DNA of 17,852 nucleotides from Alphaproteobacteria bacterium (GTDB lineage Bacteria; Pseudomonadota; Alphaproteobacteria; JABAAW01), in assembly GCA_014238625.1 (NCBI GenBank), contig JABAAS010000011.1, positions 1 through 17,852 of the forward strand, given 5' to 3'. Of the stretch, positions 1 through 6,740 are shown in pieces. The translations under genes were made by a program, and so were the position numbers. The first letter of the stretch is position 1. Every line of letters starts with the position of its first letter. The notes beneath the pieces were generated by a model. The model saw only the letters and a program-made list of their open reading frames with translations, did no database searches and had not been told where the DNA came from.

Positions 1-846
1 TCCGCAAAAATCATCAACGCGCAGACCAGAAGCATGCGACAAAGACTCTAGCTCAAGAGGGGTGATAAAGCGTTGCCAATCATGCGTAGCGCGAGGAACT
101 AATCCTAAAATATGCTCCGCTACTATTATACCCTTAAGCCAAGACTCAAATGTGCGGTTTAAGGTCGAGAGTAGTAAAAGACCATCGCGGCGCAGAAGTT
201 GGGATGCTAGGTCAAGAAACTCCTGCGGATCTTGCGTATGCTCTATTATCTCCATCGCGCAAATAAGGTCAAAGCGCGGCGGCGGCGGCTCGCGCTTGGC
301 AAAATCTCTAAAAGTCGTGTGCTGATACGAAATAGGGGACAAGCCATCTTGTAGACCATCCTGCTCGCCATCTTGCAAACCATTCTGCTCGCCAGCTCGA
401 AAATGCTCTGGCATAAACTCGCGAGCATGCGCTCGTGCTATATTGATACTCGACAGGCTCGCATCTATGCCGATAACCTCAAAGCCAAGGCGCGCTAGAG
501 ACTCGCTCAACAAACCACCGCCACAGCCAACATCAAGAACTCGAAGACCGCCTAGCTCGCCATCCCGAGTCTTGCCATCCCGAGTCTTGCCATTCCTAGT
601 CTCGCCAAAGTGACGAGCGAGCGCCCCCCTAAGATAGCGCATGCGAGCAGGTTGCAGTTTGTGCAACATAGAAAAAGCTCCCTCTCTATCCCACCAACTA
701 TGCGAAAGCCTATCAAAAGAAGTCTCCTCGCCATTATTTTGTCGATTAGATGCTTGTTCGGATTGCTGCTTAGGTTGCCGCCTTGGTGGCTGCCTGGGTG
801 GCTGCCTGGGTGGCTGCCTGGGTTGTCGTCTGTCTTGCTCTGCCAT
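1..846 (-). CDS. ubiG: Ubiquinone biosynthesis O-methyltransferase UbiG (C-terminus beyond window)
   Basis: SAM-dependent methyltransferase that carries out both O-methylations of the ubiquinone ring. Translated by hand from the ATG at 846 to the window edge: 282 codons with no stop, so the 3' end lies outside. The UbiG-type start FDRLSHSWWD is at residues 44-53, SAM motif I VLDVGCGGG at 103-111, and the acidic post-I motif VIGID at 124-128. Later segments such as HILGLVPRATHDWQRFI (245-261) match the family. Three stretches look inserted relative to usual UbiG: an N-terminal RQPP repeat (10-21), a GKTRD repeat (86-96) and an NGLQDGEQDGLQDG loop (155-168). All are encoded by short tandem DNA repeats. 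Only a distant AAGGA lies upstream of the ATG, so the start rests on frame and homology. Divergent from lysC, an order common in Alphaproteobacteria. Confidence 0.93.
   Translation of the reverse strand, partial: MAEQDRRQPRQPPRQPPRQPPRRQPKQQSEQASNRQNNGEETSFDRLSHSWWDREGAFSMLHKLQPARMRYLRGALARHFGETRNGKTRDGKTRDGELGGLRVLDVGCGGGLLSESLARLGFEVIGIDASLSSINIARAHAREFMPEHFRAGEQNGLQDGEQDGLQDGLSPISYQHTTFRDFAKREPPPPRFDLICAMEIIEHTQDPQEFLDLASQLLRRDGLLLLSTLNRTFESWLKGIIVAEHILGLVPRATHDWQRFITPLELESLSHASGLRVDDFCG
344..403. repeat. 12-bp degenerate tandem repeat inside ubiG
   Basis: Five units of 12 bp, at 344-355, 356-367, 368-379, 380-391 and 392-403, of the type ccatcttgcaaa / ccatcctgctcg. On the minus strand they encode the loop containing GEQNGLQDGEQDGLQDG in UbiG. 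The units have diverged, so this array is older than the perfect one in the rodZ-like gene. The unit length keeps the reading frame. Confidence 0.8.
556..600. repeat. 15-bp tandem repeat x3 inside ubiG
   Basis: Three 15-bp units of the form cttgccatcccgagt at 556-570, 571-585 and 586-600, the last one diverged. They encode GKTRD repeats on the minus strand, just before the SAM-binding motif of UbiG. The period is a multiple of three. Confidence 0.85.
775..834. repeat. 12-bp tandem repeat at the 5' end of ubiG
   Basis: Three exact copies of tggctgcctggg at 787-798, 799-810 and 811-822, flanked by diverged copies at 775-786 and 823-834. On the minus strand this gives the RQPP repeats at residues 10-21 of UbiG, a basic, proline-rich N-terminal tail that ordinary UbiG lacks. 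Confidence 0.85.
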
Positions 847-1226
847 GCTAGGTGATTTTTTCCTTTAACACATTGCGCCAATAGGCTACTATACAGCTTA
901 GTCACATAAGGTTATGCTGTTTCTAGGTTGTAGCCAAATTTATCTACTTGGTTGCCCACTTGGTTATCTGCTTGGTTATCTGCTTGATTATTTATTAGTT
1001 TGCCCGCCAAACTTATATTCAGAATTTGTACTCAGAAAACGCTAATCGTAAAGCTAGCAAAAAGATAGCTAAACAGAAATGCCCTCTAAATGAGCCTATC
1101 CCTTCAGTGCCCTTGAGAGCGCAAATTAAAAACTCGCAACTCCTATCTTGCAAAAACATAACGATGCCGAAAAAAATCATTCTAGCACAAATTGTTCTAG
1201 TCGAGAAGATGTTTGGGGCTTGCTGA
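847..1226. promoter_or_regulatory. Divergent intergenic region between ubiG and lysC
   Basis: These 380 bp separate two divergent genes and so should hold both promoters. On the minus strand a TATAGT hexamer lies about 40 bp before the ubiG ATG, but no good -35 box is at the right distance. No convincing promoter is seen for lysC. The region contains the 12-bp array at 944-1003. ORFs in the rest overlap each other on both strands and resemble nothing I know; no RNA gene is visible. Confidence 0.4.
944..1003. repeat. 12-bp intergenic tandem repeat, five units
   Basis: Units of the type ctgcttggttat at 944-955, 956-967, 968-979 and 980-991, with a more diverged fifth unit at 992-1003. It is non-coding yet has the same 12-bp period as several of the coding arrays. 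It lies about 100 bp before ubiG and 220 bp before lysC, so copy number could change promoter spacing. Confidence 0.8.
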
Positions 1227-2474
1227 ATGTCTCGTGTAGTGCAAAAATTTGGCGGTAGCTCGCTCAAAGACCTACCCCATATACGCCGCGCCGCGCAGAT
1301 CGTCGCTCAACGATGGCATGCAGGTGATCAGGTCCTGGTCGTCGTATCCGCAATGGGCGATAAAACAGATCAATTGTTAAGCCTCGCAAGAAAAGCTAAC
1401 AAATCTAACGCTGACGAAAGCGCAGAGTGCGATTCTCTATTGGCAACCGGCGAGCAGGAATCCGCAGCCTTGATGGCTCTATGCCTACAAAACTTAGGAC
1501 TCAATGCAAGATCCTTCCTCGGTTGGCAAATACCAGTCGAAACCTTCGGTAAACACGGACGCGCGCAGGTGCGGAGAATCAATAACCTGCAACTCGTAAA
1601 TGCTTTGCAAAATAGAGAAATCGCAGTTTGCGCAGGATTCCAAGGCTTGATGGCAGCAGGAGACAGAGTCGCTACCTTGGGTAGAGGCGGATCCGATACC
1701 TCCGCCGTTTTGATCGCAGCTAGCATCAAGGCTCAACTTTGCGAAATCTTTACCGATGTCGATGGAGTCTTCACTACTGACCCGCGAATCGTGACAAATG
1801 CTCGAAAAATAGATAAAATAAACTACGAGGAAATGCTCGAAATGGCATCGCTCGGCGCCCGCGTCCTAGAAACTCGCGCCGCCGCAGCAGCTATGCGATA
1901 TAAAATTCCTCTGCATATTAGATCAACATTCTCAATGGAAAAAGGAACTGAAGTCGCAGATGGAGAACAATCCATGGAACAAAAATCCGTAACAGCTCTG
2001 ACTTACTCAGATCGAGACGCTAAAATCGCACTCCTCGGCTTGGACAATAAACCAGGCGTCGCCGCTAAAATCTTCGAGCATCTCGCGCTGAAAAATATCT
2101 CCGTCGATATGATCGTTCAAGGCACAACTCAAGATGAAGAAAAAGCGCATATCGCTTTCACAGTCGAAAAAAACGACCTGCAAAGAGCCTGCTCCGCCAT
2201 AGAAGAAATAAAAAAAGAAGCCGAATTCCAAGAACTGCGTAGCGACGATAAAGTCATAAAATTATCTCTCATAGGTGCCGGCATGAACTCCTATGCAGGT
2301 GTCGCTGCTCGTATGTTCCGAATACTCGCAGAAAAGGGAATCAACATACAAATCATCGCTACATCCGAGATAAAAATTAGCGTCCTCATCGCTTCAGACT
2401 ATCTCGAGCTCGCTCTTAGAAGTCTCCATGCCATATTCGATTTGCCAAATAAAAATAACAATGAAAAAAAATAA
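1227..2474 (+). CDS. lysC: Aspartate kinase
   Basis: Phosphorylates L-aspartate, the first step toward lysine, threonine, methionine and diaminopimelate. The amino-acid kinase domain covers about residues 1-235, with VVQKFGGSS near the N-terminus, TLGRGGSDTSA and FTDVDGVFTTDPRIV at the substrate and ATP site. Two ACT domains follow: one from about 265 (LLGLDNKPGVAAKIF) and one from about 345 (SLIGAGMNSYAGVAARMF), as expected for a feedback-regulated enzyme. At 415 residues it has the usual length for the monofunctional alpha/beta type. The stop is 9 bp before the rodZ-like start, which suggests co-transcription with rodZ and ispG. There is no clear Shine-Dalgarno before the ATG. Effector specificity (lysine, threonine or both) cannot be read from the sequence. 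Confidence 0.97.
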   Translation: MSRVVQKFGGSSLKDLPHIRRAAQIVAQRWHAGDQVLVVVSAMGDKTDQLLSLARKANKSNADESAECDSLLATGEQESAALMALCLQNLGLNARSFLGWQIPVETFGKHGRAQVRRINNLQLVNALQNREIAVCAGFQGLMAAGDRVATLGRGGSDTSAVLIAASIKAQLCEIFTDVDGVFTTDPRIVTNARKIDKINYEEMLEMASLGARVLETRAAAAAMRYKIPLHIRSTFSMEKGTEVADGEQSMEQKSVTALTYSDRDAKIALLGLDNKPGVAAKIFEHLALKNISVDMIVQGTTQDEEKAHIAFTVEKNDLQRACSAIEEIKKEAEFQELRSDDKVIKLSLIGAGMNSYAGVAARMFRILAEKGINIQIIATSEIKISVLIASDYLELALRSLHAIFDLPNKNNNEKK

Positions 2475-2483
2475 GATACCCTC

Positions 2484-3746
2484 ATGAGCGATAAAGAAAA
2501 AAAACAACCTGAAATAACAACTCTCGATACATTGGGCGCGAGGCTCAAAAAGAAACGCGAGGCAAATAGTTTGGCACTGCAGGATTATGCAGAAAGGTTA
2601 AAAATAAGATACAACTACTTGGTCTCAATCGAAAATGGACATCCAGAAAACTTGCCAGGCGCAGTCTTCTTCATATCCTTTGCTAAAAGCTACGCAAATG
2701 CTCTCGGGTTGGATGGAGAGGATTTTGCAAGCCAAACTCGAAAAGCTCTACAAGAAAAAGGATTGCTCGGTAAATTCCCTCTCTCTATAAATAAGCAGCA
2801 AACTTCTCAACCTATACATACTAGAGACGCGTCTGCTCTCGATAGTAGCGAAGCCCAGGGGACTGCCCAGGGGACTGCCCAGGGGACTGCCCAGGGGACT
2901 GCCCAGGGGACTGCTACAAATAAACTCGTGTCTCCAGTGGCGGTCACAAAAAAAAGCAAACTCTCAACAGATAGGCTAGAAGCACCGAATAATCCAGCTC
3001 TCGTGCTGCCTTACTCGCACTTGGCTGGAAACGACAAATTTTCGAAAAAATTCGCTACCAATGCAGAAACCGAAAAACAAGCTCTGCGCGAGACGATATT
3101 TAGTCCCATATTCGTTATAGGCGGCGCAATACTAATCGTGCTCTTGTATCTCGGTAGCGTAATCGTTATAGACCTGCTAGGAGAGAGACAAAAAGGCAGA
3201 GGAGTGGCTCAACTCAACGCTGCCATCGATAAGGCAACGGACGAGGTGTCAGCGGGCGAGCTGGTAGCGGGCGAGTTAGTAGCCCGTCTTGCGCTAGAAG
3301 AAAAGAAGGGCGAGCAGCCATACGAGTCTAAAGTCTATGGTGCATTAGGACCAACGAGGGTTATATTAAAAGCACAAGAAAAATGCTGGATCGCCGTTTT
3401 TGCAACGGAAAGCGAGCCAGAGCTATCGCAGGAGGCTGAACTCTTGTTCGTCGGAGACCTGAAAGCAGGCGATGTTTATCGCGTTCCCGTGCAACTAGGT
3501 ATAATCCTAAAAAGCGGTAATCTCAGTGCCTTGCACTTCGAGGTGCACGGCGTTAAAGTCGAGCCATTCCGAATACAAAATCCCTCTGGTTTTATGTCAC
3601 TAGAGCCAGTGCATCTGCGTGGCAAAATATCGGTGCGAGAGGGAGGAGCAATCGCTCGCGAAAGGTTGCCAGTCGTGCGGGAGATAGAGCTGTTGCGCGA
3701 GCATCGTGCTAAAGAAGCTCTCGAAAATCAAAAAAATACGCAATAA
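2484..3746 (+). CDS. rodZ: RodZ-like helix-turn-helix membrane protein
   Basis: Cell-shape protein type: RodZ links the MreB cytoskeleton to the elongation machinery across the inner membrane. Residues 14-90 form an N-terminal HTH_25 type domain (LGARLKKKREANSLALQDYAERLKI, then a conserved YLVSIENG). A variable linker follows, then one membrane segment at about 206-232 (FSPIFVIGGAILIVLLYLGSVIVIDLL). A periplasmic domain at about 288-378 resembles the DUF4115 C-terminus of RodZ (ILKAQEKCWIAVF, LKAGDVYRVP). The linker holds five perfect AQGT repeats (124-143) and a smaller VAGEL repeat (257-266). The gene lies directly before ispG, as rodZ does in E. coli. Family assignment is strong from domain order and position; the shape role is inferred. 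Confidence 0.85.
   Translation: MSDKEKKQPEITTLDTLGARLKKKREANSLALQDYAERLKIRYNYLVSIENGHPENLPGAVFFISFAKSYANALGLDGEDFASQTRKALQEKGLLGKFPLSINKQQTSQPIHTRDASALDSSEAQGTAQGTAQGTAQGTAQGTATNKLVSPVAVTKKSKLSTDRLEAPNNPALVLPYSHLAGNDKFSKKFATNAETEKQALRETIFSPIFVIGGAILIVLLYLGSVIVIDLLGERQKGRGVAQLNAAIDKATDEVSAGELVAGELVARLALEEKKGEQPYESKVYGALGPTRVILKAQEKCWIAVFATESEPELSQEAELLFVGDLKAGDVYRVPVQLGIILKSGNLSALHFEVHGVKVEPFRIQNPSGFMSLEPVHLRGKISVREGGAIARERLPVVREIELLREHRAKEALENQKNTQ
2853..2912. repeat. Perfect 12-bp tandem repeat x5 in rodZ-like gene
   Basis: Five identical copies of gcccaggggact in a row, in frame, encoding AQGT units in the cytoplasmic linker. Identity at third codon positions points to recent expansion or active homogenisation. 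A change in copy number lengthens or shortens the linker by four residues without a frameshift. Confidence 0.95.
3252..3281. repeat. 15-bp tandem duplication in rodZ-like gene
   Basis: Two near-identical 15-bp units, gcgggcgagctggta and gcgggcgagttagta. They encode a repeated AGELV in the periplasmic stretch just after the membrane segment. Confidence 0.75.
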
Positions 3747-3782
3747 CTCGATAGTAAATGGTCTACGCTATGGTTTGCGCTA

Positions 3783-4991
3783 ATGCCTAGAGCAGAAGCT
3801 AGAGAGCAGTCTAACGATGCTCAAGATCAGCAGCCCAACTTGGCAGCGCATAATGCTCTGAAAATACACAGACGCCTATCAAGGCAAGTCTTCGTCGGCT
3901 CCGTAGCCGTCGGGGGAGGTGCCGATATATCCGTGCAGTCCATGACTAATACCATAACCGAGCAGAAACAAGCTTGTATAAAACAGATACTTGAGCTCGA
4001 AAAAGCCGGCGCAGATATCGTGCGAGTCTCTTGTCCTAACCAGCAGGCTACAGAAGCTCTCGCTGAAATCGTGCGTAGCGTAAATGTACCTATCGTCGCA
4101 GATATTCACTTCCACTACAAAAGAGCAATAGAGGCAGCCGCCGCAGGAGCCGCTTGCTTGCGCATAAATCCAGGTAATATCGGATCCAAAGAAAGAGTGC
4201 GAGAAGTCGTAAAGGCTGCTAAAGATTACGGCTGCTCTATCAGAATCGGAGTCAATGCAGGCTCACTAGAACGCCAGTTGCTCGAAAAATACAGAGAGCC
4301 TTGTCCGCAGGCTATGCTCGAGAGTGCACTCGCGCAAAGCCGATTGCTCGAAGACTGCGATTTTATAAACTTTAAAATCAGCGTAAAAGCATCCGATGTG
4401 CGTCTCGCAATCGCATCATATCGTTTGCTCGCAGAAAAATGCGACCATCCTCTGCATCTCGGTATAACTGAGGCCGGCGGATTGATGGCCGGTAGCGTCA
4501 AGTCGGCAGTAGGGCTCGGTTGTCTGTTGCTTGAAGGAATCGGCGATACTATGCGAGTGTCACTCTCCGCCGATCCCGTCGAAGAGGTGCGAGTAGCTTT
4601 CGCAATGCTACAAGCGCTAAAAATACGCTCGCGCGGCGTCAATATAATCGCTTGCCCATCTTGCGCAAGGCAGCAGTTCGATGTAATAAAAGTCGTTCAA
4701 AAAGCCGAACAACGACTCGAACATATACGCGAGCCCATAACCGTATCCATAATCGGCTGTGTCGTAAATGGACCAGGCGAGGCGAGATCAAGCGATGTCG
4801 GGGTTACCGGCGGCGGGCGAGGAACGCATCAAATATATGTCGACGGGAAAGGAGATCATCGATTCTCAGGCGATAACCTCGTCGAGCATATCGTGATGCT
4901 CGTCGAAAAAAAAGTAAAAGAATTAAAGGAAATAAAGGAATTAAAGGAATTAAAGAAACTGAAAAATGAAACTGAAAAACAAACTCAATAA
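3783..4991 (+). CDS. ispG: 4-hydroxy-3-methylbut-2-en-1-yl diphosphate synthase (IspG/GcpE)
   Basis: Iron-sulfur enzyme of the MEP pathway that reductively opens MEcPP to HMBPP for isoprenoid synthesis. The TIM-barrel part carries VQSMTNT (51-57), ADIVRVSCP (77-85), VADIHFHYK (105-113) and LRINPGNIG (126-134). The C-terminal part holds the three [4Fe-4S] ligands, Cys291 and Cys294 in CPSCAR and Cys326 in GCVVNGPGE, with Glu333 following. It is thus a complete bacterial enzyme. About 25 N-terminal residues precede the usual start region. The C-terminus ends in a Lys/Glu/Leu repeat (378-394) encoded by 9-bp DNA repeats, which ordinary IspG lacks. It lies 36 bp after the rodZ-like gene, with no clear Shine-Dalgarno. 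Confidence 0.97.
   Translation: MPRAEAREQSNDAQDQQPNLAAHNALKIHRRLSRQVFVGSVAVGGGADISVQSMTNTITEQKQACIKQILELEKAGADIVRVSCPNQQATEALAEIVRSVNVPIVADIHFHYKRAIEAAAAGAACLRINPGNIGSKERVREVVKAAKDYGCSIRIGVNAGSLERQLLEKYREPCPQAMLESALAQSRLLEDCDFINFKISVKASDVRLAIASYRLLAEKCDHPLHLGITEAGGLMAGSVKSAVGLGCLLLEGIGDTMRVSLSADPVEEVRVAFAMLQALKIRSRGVNIIACPSCARQQFDVIKVVQKAEQRLEHIREPITVSIIGCVVNGPGEARSSDVGVTGGGRGTHQIYVDGKGDHRFSGDNLVEHIVMLVEKKVKELKEIKELKELKKLKNETEKQTQ
4920..4964. repeat. 9-bp tandem repeat at the 3' end of ispG
   Basis: Units gaattaaag (4920-4928), gaaataaag, gaattaaag, gaattaaag (to 4955) and a diverged aaactgaaa (4956-4964). They encode a charged ELK/EIK tail on IspG, likely helical and outside the catalytic core. 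Confidence 0.8.
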
Positions 4992-5021
4992 AAGACGCAA
5001 TAAAAGCCGCAATAAAAGACG
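4986..5021. repeat. 12-bp tandem repeat x3 spanning the ispG stop codon
   Basis: Three units, caataaaagacg (4986-4997), caataaaagccg (4998-5009) and caataaaagacg (5010-5021). The ispG stop TAA at 4989-4991 is inside the first unit, and every unit repeats an in-frame TAA. The array fills most of the 35-bp gap between the convergent ispG and lipoprotein genes. Confidence 0.85.
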
Positions 5022-5026
5022 CAATC

Positions 5027-5593
5027 TCAGGCTGGGTTGAGCGATTCGCGCAAAAACAAACGCTCTTCGATGCGAGAAAAGATATTGCGGTGCGCATCGT
5101 TATTCGTCACAATACGGTCTCCGTTCTTGCTATCTACTATAACTATGATAAGTCGTAGGTGCGTGTAGTCGCCAATTTGCTCAAATGCAAGCGTGAGGCG
5201 ACGGTAGATGCTATAACGCTCGCCAGCTCGACAGCGTTGCACATTCTGCTTTTTGTAAGCGTCCCATACATAATAGCAATCATCCGCCGCTCGACGCTGG
5301 CTAACTAGTCCCTTCGCCTCGATAAAGCCAGTCTTCGAATCTTGCTTCTCTATTACATAGCCTAAACCTTGTAGAACTAAAATCGAGGCTCGTTCTACCT
5401 TCGAAAGCTCTGCCTCTACCTCGAAAGATTGTATCTCCTCAATCTGTGCCTCGTTGAGAGGAGGGCTGCCAAAGTTATCGAAAAACTCGCAACCGCTAAC
5501 AAGTAAAGCCAAAAATAAAGCTGAAAATATAGCCAAGCCTATCGAAAAAAAGGCTCTCAACATAATTAACGGATTTATGGCTACTCGAGGCAT
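5027..5593 (-). CDS. Putative outer-membrane lipoprotein, function unknown
   Basis: Signal peptide II at the N-terminus: a hydrophobic stretch (FFSIGLAIFSALFLALLVSGC) ending in the lipobox LVSGC with Cys35. The mature part (about 150 residues) is charged and includes a segment ASILVLQGLGYVIEKQDSKTG and a C-terminal IEERLFLRESL. I weakly associate this layout with small lipoproteins that occur beside BamE-like lipoproteins, but cannot name a family. The ATG at 5593 abuts the G-rich repeat and lacks a ribosome site; the ATG at 5563 (residue 11) gives a more usual signal peptide and may be the real start. It is last of three minus-strand genes for exported proteins and convergent with ispG. Confidence 0.75.
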   Translation of the reverse strand: MPRVAINPLIMLRAFFSIGLAIFSALFLALLVSGCEFFDNFGSPPLNEAQIEEIQSFEVEAELSKVERASILVLQGLGYVIEKQDSKTGFIEAKGLVSQRRAADDCYYVWDAYKKQNVQRCRAGERYSIYRRLTLAFEQIGDYTHLRLIIVIVDSKNGDRIVTNNDAHRNIFSRIEERLFLRESLNPA

Positions 5594-5672
5594 GGGTGAG
5601 GCTTGGGGGTGAGGCAGGGGTGAGGTGGCAGGGGGGAGGCGGTAGGGGTGAGGCGGCAGGGGTTAGGCATGG
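5594..5672. repeat. G-rich 11-14-bp degenerate tandem repeat between two lipoprotein genes
   Basis: Six units based on ggggtgaggcggca, at 5594-5605, 5606-5616, 5617-5630, 5631-5644, 5645-5658 and 5659-5672. It fills nearly all of the gap between the two lipoprotein genes. Runs of three to six G on the plus strand are separated by 7-10 bases, which could allow a long-loop G-quadruplex. The transcript of the minus-strand genes would be C-rich here. Confidence 0.85.
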
Positions 5673-5682
5673 CTTCTTGCCG

Positions 5683-6090
5683 CTAAAAGCTACTCGTCCT
5701 GCTCTTAAAGTCGCTCACAATCTTATTACTATTGAATTTTATTATCAAAGTCATACGCCTATCCGTCCTCTCCGAAGAAGACTTGTTACGACTATAGCCA
5801 CCAAGAAGAAGGAAAAAACCTCCTCCACTATCCACAGAGCGCGAAACCGAAGCCGTGCGCCGATAGGTCCAAACCTCCATACCCTTGCCATCGATCGTCG
5901 CTATGTCAGGACCACCAAAAACATCTATAACCTCCGACTGAGTTGTCTGCCCTACCTTCAGGTGCAACTGAACATTGCCATGCGTAAGCGCGTTCCTCTC
6001 CTCATTCGGCGCATTATCATCAAGAGCGCAACCGCTAATCAGAAAAAAGCAGCTCGCAATAGAAAATAAAAAACATCGCCTCTCAATCAA
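5683..6090 (-). CDS. Putative SmpA/OmlA (BamE)-like lipoprotein
   Basis: Small lipoprotein with an n-region IERR, a hydrophobic core CFLFSIASCFFLI and the lipobox LISGC. The segment LKVGQTTQSEVIDVFGGPDI followed by GMEVWTYRR matches the SmpA/OmlA fold pattern: a 'G.t..eV...fG.P' turn, then an aromatic strand. Such proteins sit in the outer membrane; BamE itself supports barrel assembly, but this sequence is not clearly the BamE ortholog. The frame can extend upstream to a TTG at 6138. I chose the TTG at 6090 because it gives a normal signal peptide and has GGAG about 10 bases upstream. No in-frame ATG precedes the signal peptide. It is the middle of the three-gene minus-strand group. Confidence 0.72.
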   Translation of the reverse strand: MIERRCFLFSIASCFFLISGCALDDNAPNEERNALTHGNVQLHLKVGQTTQSEVIDVFGGPDIATIDGKGMEVWTYRRTASVSRSVDSGGGFFLLLGGYSRNKSSSERTDRRMTLIIKFNSNKIVSDFKSRTSSF

Positions 6091-6156
6091 AATCTCGATA
6101 CTCCATAGTTCAATATGAACATCAACTGGCAATAGCAAATATGTAATATGCTAAAA

Positions 6157-6540
6157 TTAATTCCGCACGCACTTAAATTTGCTACCAGCAACACCAATTA
6201 AGCCATCTCCCAGAGCCTTCAGAGTGCTCTCATCTATTTGTAGTTGGAAGATAGGTATTTCAATATTAACATTTTCTCCGCTAACATAATCTTTCTGCGA
6301 CATCTTTAAAAAATCAATCTCTGGCTTGCATTTTGCCGCCTTAGACGGACAAGTAAAGCCACTCACAGCCCCCGTATCTGCAAGACTGCGCGGAACGCAG
6401 GCAACATTATACTCCTTCGCCCAAGAACTCGTAGAGAACAAGACGCTCAAAGATAGGATAACCACTAAGAAAAATCTTAGCAAAAAGCTAAACCGCAATT
6501 CCAATTCCATTTTTGAATTGCTATCATCCTTTACCATCAT
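6157..6540 (-). CDS. Small secreted protein with four cysteines, function unknown
   Basis: I do not recognise this family. The frame of 127 residues has a clear Sec signal peptide: hydrophobic residues 19-38, then STSSWA with likely cleavage after Ala41. The mature protein has about 86 residues with four cysteines (48, 64, 71, 124), which suggests two periplasmic disulfides. GAGG lies before the tandem ATGs at 6540 and 6537; its spacing (7 bases) fits the second better. First gene of the exported-protein group, 66 bp before the BamE-like start at 6090. Divergent from folD. Confidence 0.7.
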   Translation of the reverse strand: MMVKDDSNSKMELELRFSFLLRFFLVVILSLSVLFSTSSWAKEYNVACVPRSLADTGAVSGFTCPSKAAKCKPEIDFLKMSQKDYVSGENVNIEIPIFQLQIDESTLKALGDGLIGVAGSKFKCVRN

Positions 6541-6548
6541 TAAACCTC

Positions 6549-6579
6549 ACAAAATACATACCGCACAAAATACATACCA
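6549..6579. repeat. 16-bp-period direct repeat in the folD divergent region
   Basis: The 15-mer cacaaaatacatacc occurs twice with a 1-bp spacer. It lies just upstream of the secreted-protein gene at 6540 and could affect its promoter or leader. Confidence 0.75.
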
Positions 6580-6669
6580 AAGGGCACAAGCAAAAAGAAT
6601 AGGCTATTTTGCTTTTATACTCTTGTCAAACTAATACTAAACATACATAAAGTATAAAAACTACTATCG

Positions 6670-6727
6670 ATAGTCGAAAAACAATAGTCGAAAAAGCTCA
6701 AAGGGTAAAGGGCAAAGGGTAAAGGAT
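6670..6727. repeat. Two adjoining repeats upstream of folD
   Basis: Two copies of atagtcgaaaaa(c/g) at 14-bp spacing (6670-6682, 6684-6696) are followed by four 7-bp units of the type aaagggt (6700-6727). The purine-rich 7-bp units end 13 bp before the folD ATG and resemble weak Shine-Dalgarno sequences. Confidence 0.7.
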
Positions 6728-6740
6728 AAGGGTAAGATTG

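Noticed and set aside
552..905. Minus-strand frame with MARLGMARLG repeats overlapping ubiG
   Set aside because: The repeated peptide is an out-of-frame reading of the 15-bp array. The UbiG frame carries the SAM motif.
775..1003. Possible CRISPR array from clustered repeats
   Set aside because: The units are directly abutting with no unique spacers and are only 12 bp long. No cas genes are present.
4226..4642. 138-codon minus-strand frame inside ispG
   Set aside because: It overlaps a fully conserved IspG sequence in antisense and has no family features.
5596..6069. 157-codon plus-strand frame opposite the BamE-like lipoprotein
   Set aside because: It begins in the G-rich repeat and its product is basic, low-complexity and without any family motif. 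The minus-strand frame has a signal peptide, lipobox and fold pattern.
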